This document shows positions 44,020 through 49,842 of a stretch of DNA of 49,842 nt, piece by piece. This stretch comes from Astrobacterium formosum (GTDB lineage: Bacteria > Pseudomonadota > Alphaproteobacteria > Rhizobiales > Xanthobacteraceae). Within the stretch, counting starts at the first letter, position 1, and the number at the start of each line of letters is the position of its first letter. A program made the translations under genes and the position numbers. The stretch lies in NCBI GenBank assembly GCA_030848545.1, contig JAVDCA010000037.1, positions 1-49,842 of the forward strand, read 5' to 3'. Under the pieces are notes generated by a model. The model was not told the DNA's origin and made no database searches. It saw only the letters and a list, made by a program, of their open reading frames with translations.

Positions 44020-44940
44020 CTACGGCATCACATAGGCGTAGATGCGTCCGCGCGGATAGGCATGCTCGGCGACCTTGCGGCCGCGGCTGTTGCCGGAAAT
44101 GATGATGGGATTACCGGCTTCGTCGATGCCGCTCACCACCCCCACATGGCCGCCGCCGCGCCGCGACATCACCGCAATGGCCCCCACCTGTGGCCCCGAA
44201 ACGCGCCGCCCGAGGGACGCGAAGGATTTTGCCAGGTTCGAGCCGGTGCCTTCATGGCCGGCGCGTTGCAGGACGAAGTTCATGAACGCCGCGCACCACA
44301 GGGAGCTGCGGTTGGTCGGATTGGTGCCGAGCCAGCGGCGCGCTTCCTCGACCAGGCCGCCACCGCCGCCGGACATGTCCGGCGCCGCGGCGAGACGCCG
44401 CCGGGTCGGCGCATTCGCGCGCTGGTGACCGCGGTTGATGCGCTCCGAGGACGTCTGCGCGGCCGGTTCGTAGGCGTAGGCCGGCATGTCCGCTGAAGTC
44501 GCCATCCAGTTGTCGATTTGGGACTGGGCTTGCGGCCGGCCACGCAGGCGCTTGGCCTTGGCGTGCCGCATCGGCCGACCGGTGTACGGCTGCTGCTGCC
44601 AATCCGGTGCCGGTGCCGCCGCCATCGTCACGCCGCGAGACGAACGACGATCCAGGCGATGGGCCTTGGCCCGGACCGACTGGCCGCGCTTGGCGTGCCG
44701 GCGCTCGGCCGAGCGCCCGCGCGCTCGCTTGGAGCGCTCATTGGTCCAGGCATTTCCTTTATGGACCCGCCCCTGGGATGGCCCGCGCTCGTAACGTTCT
44801 CCATGCTCGTTCTGCCTGGCAACACCGAAATGGCGGGCTTCGGCCGCTGAGGCCACCCAGGCGGTGCTGATGACAGTGGTGCTGATGACGAATGCCGCCA
44901 ATGCGGCCAGTCGGAATACTCCACGCGGCAATCGCGCCAT
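44020..44940 (-). CDS. TIGR02594-family exported amidase-like protein
   Basis: 306 residues from the ATG at 44940, with AAGGAG upstream. A signal peptide (about 1-34, ending ASAAEA) leads to a long basic, low-complexity region (about 36-190, rich in Arg/His/Lys/Gln). The C-terminal domain (about 200-306) has the Cys nucleophile in SSLWCAAFMNFVLQRAGHEG, the His in GGGHVGVVSGIDEAGN and the polar third residue in IIISGNSRG, the Cys-His-Asn layout of papain-like CHAP/NlpC relatives. Likely a peptidoglycan amidase or endopeptidase with a basic cell-wall-binding arm. The activity itself is inferred. Confidence 0.85.
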   Translation of the reverse strand: MARLPRGVFRLAALAAFVISTTVISTAWVASAAEARHFGVARQNEHGERYERGPSQGRVHKGNAWTNERSKRARGRSAERRHAKRGQSVRAKAHRLDRRSSRGVTMAAAPAPDWQQQPYTGRPMRHAKAKRLRGRPQAQSQIDNWMATSADMPAYAYEPAAQTSSERINRGHQRANAPTRRRLAAAPDMSGGGGGLVEEARRWLGTNPTNRSSLWCAAFMNFVLQRAGHEGTGSNLAKSFASLGRRVSGPQVGAIAVMSRRGGGHVGVVSGIDEAGNPIIISGNSRGRKVAEHAYPRGRIYAYVMP

Positions 44941-45469
44941 TGAAAAACTCCTTTTCACACGCCCCCCATGCAATTTGACGCCCTCACCCGGGAGCGGCGA
45001 GGACTTGGGGAGGCAACATCAATGTCTAGGAGGCATTTTCAAGGTCATTCGGCGGCGAATGCGGCACCATTTTGTGGGGTACTACTTTCGATATGCTATG
45101 TATGGTTAACGACTTCTGAACATCTAGTCCTCAGAAATCGTCAGTCAGACTGAAGGACAATGTCATTATACATTAAACTACTATGACGCGAAACTGTCAT
45201 GCCTTGCCACCGGCTCCAACGCACAGCCAGACGACTCCGTTCCGGCGCCCCAGCCGCGAATGGGCGCACCGGCGAGTGGTTCCGCGAGATTGCCTCGGTA
45301 TGTGCCCCGGGCGCGGCGCAGCACGCAGCGCAGCGGAGTGGTGCGACGCCGAACCGGGGCCTCGCTCAGAGCGAGGCCCCGGTTCAGCGCAGCAGCATTG
45401 CGGCTGCCGCGCGCCCGCGGCACGAGCCGAACGGATCAGTCGGAAACAGTCCGACTCAGCCTAGTGCTG
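44941..45469. promoter_or_regulatory. Promoter and long leader of the TIGR02594 gene, then repeat-like DNA
   Basis: On the minus strand a perfect -10 TATAAT lies at 45170-45165, about 225 nt before the start codon, implying a long leader. The palindrome TCAGTCAGACTGA (45141-45153) sits just after the expected transcript start. The region 45040-45180 is AT-rich. A 43-codon frame with a possible membrane helix (45021-45152, plus strand) is too weak to call. Confidence 0.45.
45333..45384. repeat. Repeat block with perfect 15-bp hairpin
   Basis: GCGGAGTGGTGCGACGCCG (45333-45351) is identical to 1601-1619. It is followed by AACCGGGGCCTCGCT, loop CAG, AGCGAGGCCCCGGTT (45352-45384), a perfect 15-bp stem. 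Located 86 nt beyond the metW stop, it might also end metW transcripts. Confidence 0.7.
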
Positions 45470-46126
45470 TCATCGGCGGCTGAGCAGGAACACGCCTTGT
45501 TCGCCGAACATGTTCCAGAACCACCACGGGGCATTGAACCGCAACGGGCTGCCCCAGGGATTGAGCGCCACCGCCTTTTCCATCTTGGCGCCGACCACGT
45601 CGCACAGGTCGCGGAAATCCTTGATGGTGCAGAAGTGGATGTTGGGCGTGTCGTACCAGGTCTCGGGCAGGTTGGCGGTGGTCGGCATGCGGCCGTCGAA
45701 CAGGATCTGCAGGCGGATGCGCCAGTGGCCGAAATTGGGAAACGACACCACCGCGTGGCGGCCGATGCGCAGCATGTGCTCGAGCACGACGCGCGGCTCG
45801 CGCGTCGCCTGCAGGGTCTGCGACAGCACCACGTAGTCGAAGCCGTCGTCCGGATAGTTGACGAGGTCGGTGTCGGCGTCGCCCTGCACCACCGCGAGAC
45901 CCTTGGCGACGCTGTCGTTGACGCCTTCGCGCGAGAGTTCGATGCCGCGGCCGTCGATGCCGCGCAGTTCGAGGAGCCGCAAGAGTTCGCCGTCGCCGCA
46001 GCCGACGTCGAGGACGCGCGAGCCGGGCTCGATCATGTCGGCGACCGCGAGATGGTCGACACGGGCGCCGCCCGGCGCGCGTGCCGCTTCCGCCATGGTG
46101 AGATCGCGCCGGAACCGTTCGAGCAT
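45470..46126 (-). CDS. metW: Methionine biosynthesis protein MetW
   Basis: 218 residues. A class I methyltransferase-like fold: MIEPGSRVLDVGCGDGELLR is the S-adenosylmethionine motif, VNYPDDGFDYVVLSQTLQAT the post-I region, then VVSFPNFGHWRIRLQILFDG, MPTTANLPETWYDTPNIHFC and TIKDFRDLC, all typical MetW signatures. It works with MetX in acylation of homoserine for methionine synthesis. It starts 4 bp after the metX stop, so the pair is an operon. Confidence 0.96.
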   Translation of the reverse strand: MLERFRRDLTMAEAARAPGGARVDHLAVADMIEPGSRVLDVGCGDGELLRLLELRGIDGRGIELSREGVNDSVAKGLAVVQGDADTDLVNYPDDGFDYVVLSQTLQATREPRVVLEHMLRIGRHAVVSFPNFGHWRIRLQILFDGRMPTTANLPETWYDTPNIHFCTIKDFRDLCDVVGAKMEKAVALNPWGSPLRFNAPWWFWNMFGEQGVFLLSRR

Positions 46127-46130
46127 GGCT

Positions 46131-47327
46131 CTAGCCTCCGGCGGCGTCGATGCCGCGCGCCTGGGCGGCGGCATCCAGGAAGCCGCGCACGATCGCGAGC
46201 AGCTCCGGCTCATCGAGCAAGAAGGCGTCGTGGCCCTTGTCGGTGACCACTTCGGCGAAGGAGACGCGGGCGCCGCCGGCATTGAGGGCATGCACGATGG
46301 CGCGCGAATCCGGCGTCGGGAACAGCCAGTCGGACGTGAACGAGATGACGCAGAAGCGCGTCTTGGTGCCCTTGAAGGCGTTGGCGACGACGCCGTCGCA
46401 ATCGGCGGCGAGGTCGAAATAGTCCATCGCCCGCGTCAGGTAGAGATAGGTGTTGGCGTCGAAGCGCTCCACGAAGGTCGAGCCCTGGTGGCGCAGATAG
46501 GATTCGACCTCGAAATCGGCGTCGAACGAAAACGTCGGATTGCTGCGGTCCTGGAACTTGCGGCCGAACTTGCGGTGCAGGGCCGCATCCGACAGATAGG
46601 TGATGTGGGCGCCCATGCGGGCGACCGCGAGCCCGCGGGAGGGGTTCGTACCCTCGATCAGGTAGCGGCCCTTGCGCCATTCCGGATCGGCCATGACGGC
46701 CTGACGGCCGACCTCGTCGAAGGCGATGTTCTGGGCCGAATGCCGCGTCGCGGTGGCGATCGGCAGCGCCGCGAACACCCGCTCCGGATAGCTCGCCGCC
46801 CATTGCAGGACCTGCATGCCGCCCATGGAGCCGCCGACGACGGCGAACAGCGTGTCGATGCCGAGATGGTCGATCAGCATCGCTTGCGCCCGCACCATGT
46901 CGCGGATGGTGATGACCGGAAAGTCGAGGCCCCACACCTGGCCGGTCGCCGGGTTGATGGAGGCCGGTCCGGTGGTCCCCATGCAGGCGCCGAGCACATT
47001 GGCGCAGATGACGAAATAGCGCTCGGTGTCGATCGGCTTGCCGGGTCCGATCAGGGTCTCCCACCAGCCCGTCTTGCCGGTGACGGGATGGACGTTGGCG
47101 ACGTGCTGGTCGCCGGTGAGCGCATGGCAGATCAGCACGGCATTGCTGCGCGCCGCGTTGAGGGTGCCGTAGGTCTGGTAGGCGATTTGGACCGGCGACA
47201 GGATGACGCCGGAATCGAGCGCGAGCGGGCGCTCGTCGCCGAAACGCACGAAGGGCGACTGCGGATGCTCCGCCTCGCGCAGGCGATCGGCGACGTCGCG
47301 GCGAGCCATGGCAGGGGTTTCGTTCAT
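46131..47327 (-). CDS. metX: Homoserine O-acetyltransferase MetX
   Basis: 398 residues, alpha/beta-hydrolase fold. The nucleophile elbow is [15 protein letters not shown] (Ser167), the catalytic Asp lies in [14 protein letters not shown] and the His in [34 protein letters not shown] and [13 protein letters not shown] are MetX hallmarks. It acylates homoserine on the path to methionine. Whether the acyl group is acetyl or succinyl depends on residues I have not resolved, so acetyl is the family default. The ATG at 47327 is preferred; another in-frame ATG is 18 bases downstream. Confidence 0.96.
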   Translation of the reverse strand: MNETPAMARRDVADRLREAEHPQSPFVRFGDERPLALDSGVILSPVQIAYQTYGTLNAARSNAVLICHALTGDQHVANVHPVTGKTGWWETLIGPGKPIDTERYFVICANVLGACMGTTGPASINPATGQVWGLDFPVITIRDMVRAQAMLIDHLGIDTLFAVVGGSMGGMQVLQWAASYPERVFAALPIATATRHSAQNIAFDEVGRQAVMADPEWRKGRYLIEGTNPSRGLAVARMGAHITYLSDAALHRKFGRKFQDRSNPTFSFDADFEVESYLRHQGSTFVERFDANTYLYLTRAMDYFDLAADCDGVVANAFKGTKTRFCVISFTSDWLFPTPDSRAIVHALNAGGARVSFAEVVTDKGHDAFLLDEPELLAIVRGFLDAAAQARGIDAAGG

Positions 47328-47376
47328 GCACTCCCGGTCGTCTGCGGACACCGGCACACTCCCGCCGGGCCGTCGG

Positions 47377-47445
47377 CCTTGATAGGCCAGACCCCAAAAG
47401 TGTCAATGTTTTCTTTACTTTCGGGCCCCTGGCCACCTATCAAGG
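47377..47445 (-). promoter_or_regulatory. metX promoter flanked by 10-bp inverted repeats
   Basis: On the minus strand a -35 TTGACA (47406-47401), a 16-bp spacer and a -10 TATCAA (47384-47379) read toward metX. CCTTGATAGG (47377-47386) overlaps the -10 and its exact complement CCTATCAAGG (47436-47445) lies about 30 bp upstream of the -35. This could be a paired operator for DNA looping, with about 45 nt of leader to the ATG. Confidence 0.5.
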
Positions 47446-47497
47446 AGGCGTCAGGGCATCGCCGGCATGGACTGAATTGCAGCTGGGCGAGGCCGCC

Positions 47498-47607
47498 TCT
47501 TCTCCCTCTCCCCGGAGGGGAGAGGGCCGAGGTGAGGGGGTTCCAGCGTATCCTCGTGAGCGCCGGAGCCCCCTCACCCCAACCCTCTCCCCGCTGGGGA
47601 GAGGGGG
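47498..47607. repeat. CCCTCTCC-type intergenic repeat (copy 2)
   Basis: CTCTCCCCGGAGGGGAGAG at the left and CTCTCCCCGCTGGGGAGAG at the right, with GGTGAGGGGGTT and CCCCCTCACCCC between. It is the same plan as 41168-41356 but shorter, lying between the divergent metX and chorismate mutase genes. Confidence 0.8.
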
Positions 47608-47696
47608 CGCGCCTCGGTTCGCGGCTGGTGTTTCCTTCCATTACGATCGTGCTCTGACGCCCGTTATCTTGCCACCGCGCAACGAGAATCCCGCCC

Positions 47697-48545
47697 ATGT
47701 CGAAGCCCCCCGCCCTCGCCGATCTGCGCGCCGAGATCGACCGCATCGATGCCGAGATGCACCGCCTGCTGATGGCGCGCGGCGACATCATCGGCACCCT
47801 GATCGCCATCAAGAAGACCGCCGAGAGCGGCTCCGCGTTCCGCCCGGCGCGCGAGGCCGACATGATGCGCCGCCTGGTCGAGCGCCATCACGGCATCCTG
47901 CCGCTCGACACCGCCGAGAGCATCTGGCGGGTCATCATCGCCACCTTTACGTACGTCCAGGCGCCGTTTCGCGTCCATGCCGACCTGTCCGGCGGCGACG
48001 CCGCCATGCGCGACAGTGCCCGCTTCCATTTCGGCTTCACGGTGCCGTTCCTGGGCCATATGGGCCCGGCGGGCGTGGTCGCGGCGGTCGCCGACTCCAG
48101 GGGCGATCTCGGCCTCGTCCCCGCCACCGCCGCCAGCCGCGCCTGGTGGAGCGCGCTGGAAGGCGAGGACGCCCCCAAGATCATCGCCCGCCTGCCCTTC
48201 GTGGAGCGCACCGATCATCCCGCCGGCCTGCCGGTGTTCGCCATCGCGCGCCCGCATCCGGACGCCATCGGCCAGGGGGTCGAGATGTGGAGCCTGAAAG
48301 TGTCGGGCTGGGGCGCCGCGCCGGCCCGCGCCGCGGCCGCCATCGCCGATCTGGTCGCGGTGCCGGAGGGCACCTTCGACGGCGCTTCGCTCCTCCTGTC
48401 GGTCCCCACCGGGCCGGCCTTCGGCGAGGTCCTGGCGGCGCTCGCCAAGGCCGGCGCCACCGTGCGCAGCCAGGCCCTCGTCGGCAGCCACGCAAAACGC
48501 TATACGGTCGGCGCCGACGGCGTCCCCGTTCCTGCCGGCCGTTGA
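47697..48545 (+). CDS. Chorismate mutase-domain protein
   Basis: 282 residues. An N-terminal AroQ-type helical domain (about 7-90) is seen as LADLRAEIDRIDAEMHRLLM then ARGDIIGTLIAIKK and AFRPAREADMMRRLVERHHG followed by IWRVIIATFTYVQAPFRVHAD. The remaining ~190 residues (including FHFGFTVPFLGHMGPAGVV) resemble a degenerate prephenate-dehydratase-like or PBP-like domain without the catalytic TRF-type motif I would expect. Converts chorismate to prephenate for Phe/Tyr synthesis. It precedes hisC by 21 bp, the usual alphaproteobacterial aromatic operon in which a prephenate dehydrogenase often follows. Confidence 0.88.
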   Translation: MSKPPALADLRAEIDRIDAEMHRLLMARGDIIGTLIAIKKTAESGSAFRPAREADMMRRLVERHHGILPLDTAESIWRVIIATFTYVQAPFRVHADLSGGDAAMRDSARFHFGFTVPFLGHMGPAGVVAAVADSRGDLGLVPATAASRAWWSALEGEDAPKIIARLPFVERTDHPAGLPVFAIARPHPDAIGQGVEMWSLKVSGWGAAPARAAAAIADLVAVPEGTFDGASLLLSVPTGPAFGEVLAALAKAGATVRSQALVGSHAKRYTVGADGVPVPAGR

Positions 48546-48566
48546 TCGGCATCCGGAGAAAGCCTT

Positions 48567-49661
48567 ATGTCATCCCGTCCGCAACCGCGTCCCGGCGTGC
48601 TCGCCATCAGCGCCTATGTGCCCGGCAAGAACAGCGCCCCCGGCGTCGCCAAGATATTCAAACTGTCCTCCAACGAAACCCCGCTCGGCCCCAGCCCGAA
48701 GGCGATCGAGGCCTATCGCCAGATCGGCGAGCACCTCGAAGACTATCCGGACGGCCCCGCGAGCGACCTGCGCGAGGCGATCGGAAAAACCTTCGGCCTC
48801 GATCCGGCGCGGATCGTCTGCGGCGCCGGTTCCGACGACCTGTTGAGCCTGATCTCGCGCGCCTATCTGGCCGACGGCGACGAGGCGATCTATTCCCAGT
48901 ACGGATTCCTGGTGTACCCGATCAACACGCTCGCCGCCGGCGCCAAGCCCGTGATGGCGCCGGAAAAGAATTTCACCACCGACGTCGACGCCATCATCGC
49001 GGCGGTGACGCCGAAGACCAAAATCGTCTTCCTCGCCAATCCCAACAACCCGACCGGCACCTACATCCCCTTCGACGAGGTCAAGCGCCTGCATGGCGCC
49101 CTGCCGTCGAACGTGCTCCTGGTGCTCGACGCCGCTTACGCGGACTACGTCAAGCGCAACGACTACGAGTGCGGCATCGAGCTGGTGGCGACCTCCGAAA
49201 ACGTCGTCATGTGCCGCACCTTCTCCAAGATCCACGGCCTCGCCGCCGTGCGGCTCGGCTGGCTCTACGGGCCGGAGCACGTGGTCGACGCCCTCAACCG
49301 CATCCGCGGGCCGTTTAACGTCAACGCGCCGGCGATCGCGGCCGGCATCGCCGCCCTTGCGGACACCGACCACCAGGAGCGCTCGCGCCAGCACAATGCC
49401 CGCTGGCTCGCCTTCCTCACCGAGGAGATCGGCAAGCTCGGCCTCACCGTGACGCCGAGCGTCGGCAACTTCCTCTTGATCCACTTCCCCGAGACCGCCG
49501 GCAAGACCGCCAAGGAGGCCGACGCCTTCCTCACCTCGCGCGGCCTGATCCTGCGCGCCGTCGCGGCCTACGGCCTGCCCAACGCGCTGCGCATGAGCGT
49601 CGGCACCGAGGAAGCCAACCGCCTGATGATCAAGTCGCTGGCGGAATTCTTGGGAAAATGA
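48567..49661 (+). CDS. hisC: Histidinol-phosphate/aromatic aminotransferase
   Basis: 364 residues, fold type I PLP enzyme. [20 protein letters not shown] is the N-terminal HisC signature, [12 protein letters not shown] the PLP-ring/phosphate block, [10 protein letters not shown] the Asp/Tyr pair, and the Schiff-base Lys lies in [20 protein letters not shown] (Lys221). Adjacency to chorismate mutase suggests it also transaminates prephenate or 4-hydroxyphenylpyruvate, as HisC2-type enzymes do. GGAGA precedes the ATG. Confidence 0.95.
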   Translation: MSSRPQPRPGVLAISAYVPGKNSAPGVAKIFKLSSNETPLGPSPKAIEAYRQIGEHLEDYPDGPASDLREAIGKTFGLDPARIVCGAGSDDLLSLISRAYLADGDEAIYSQYGFLVYPINTLAAGAKPVMAPEKNFTTDVDAIIAAVTPKTKIVFLANPNNPTGTYIPFDEVKRLHGALPSNVLLVLDAAYADYVKRNDYECGIELVATSENVVMCRTFSKIHGLAAVRLGWLYGPEHVVDALNRIRGPFNVNAPAIAAGIAALADTDHQERSRQHNARWLAFLTEEIGKLGLTVTPSVGNFLLIHFPETAGKTAKEADAFLTSRGLILRAVAAYGLPNALRMSVGTEEANRLMIKSLAEFLGK

Positions 49662-49696
49662 CGGTGCTGCACCTCTCCCCACTTGCGGGCAGGGCC

Positions 49697-49842
49697 ATCG
49701 CATATGGCACGGCTCCTCTTCTCCCTCTCCCCATTTGGGGAGAGGGTCGGGGTGAGGGGGTAGCGAAGCCAGCCGGATGTGTGTGCTTACATGCTGCGGC
49801 CGGGAGGTTGAGGAGACGTCGTTCGCAATCGCGCCGCCGGAG
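49697..49842. repeat. CCCTCTCC-type intergenic repeat (copy 3, cut by window end)
   Basis: It starts ATCGCATATGGCACGGCTCC, carries the same CTCTCCCCATTTGGGGAGAG hairpin and the run to GAGGGGGTAGCGAAG, then diverges from the copy at 41168. The right half lies outside the window. Confidence 0.8.

Noticed and set aside
45021-45152. 43-codon plus-strand frame with a possible membrane helix
   Set aside because: A weak GAGG precedes it, but it lies in the leader of the opposite gene and has no family resemblance.
47328-47500. SAM-II riboswitch upstream of metX
   Set aside because: Looked for the compact SAM-II core and pseudoknot pattern and could not match it. A promoter with inverted repeats fits better, though a covariance search would decide.

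Overview
High-GC alphaproteobacterial chromosome, most likely Hyphomicrobiales (Rhizobiales). The gene orders that point there are the full aa3 cytochrome oxidase locus (ctaC-ctaD-ctaB-small protein-ctaG-ctaE-DUF983-SURF1-thrC-M16 peptidase-GNAT) with a divergent IalB-like gene and tldD, the metX-metW pair divergent from chorismate mutase-hisC, an alphaproteobacterial glutamate-cysteine ligase, and several intergenic palindromic repeat families. I see no rRNA, tRNA, CRISPR array, prophage or intact transposase.

Layout. 0-11.9 kb: mixed single genes. These are a remnant of an SMP-30/gluconolactonase gene, an orphan zinc-type ABC substrate-binding protein behind a Zur-like box, a lipoprotein, a SET-domain protein with a Lys/Arg-rich histone-like tail, a PYROXD2-like FAD oxidoreductase, an ArsR regulator divergent from a threonine-dehydratase-like PLP enzyme, a YheT-like hydrolase, a decayed short-chain dehydrogenase, a choloylglycine-hydrolase-family enzyme, an SGNH hydrolase, a small P-loop ATPase and an exported protein of unknown function.

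12.1-18.9 kb: a sugar-acid type catabolic island. An HpcH/HpaI aldolase and an RraA-family protein lie on the plus strand. An enolase-superfamily dehydratase and a DctP-DctQ-DctM TRAP transporter form a minus-strand operon, with a divergent FadR-type regulator. The simplest model is uptake by TRAP, dehydration to a 2-keto-3-deoxy acid, then retro-aldol cleavage.

18.8-31.5 kb: housekeeping block on the minus strand. It holds the cytochrome oxidase subunits, heme O synthase, copper and heme assembly factors, threonine synthase, a processing-peptidase-like protease and an acetyltransferase. IalB-like and tldD genes are divergent. Two repeat elements are lodged between genes inside the oxidase operon.

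31.5-33.8 kb: a toxin-antitoxin and repeat island. It has intact hicBA and parDE modules, footprints of at least two further parDE copies, and three copies of a ~145-180 bp hairpin element. 33.9-41.1 kb: a short RlpA-like exported protein, a double PAN-domain protein, a polytopic membrane protein, a Kef-type K+/H+ antiporter, a DUF1127 protein divergent from a LysR regulator, and an EamA transporter. 41.4-49.8 kb: a YbaK deacylase, gshA, a small lipoprotein, a TIGR02594 amidase-like exported protein, metW, metX, chorismate mutase and hisC. The window ends inside another copy of a CCCTCTCC-type repeat.
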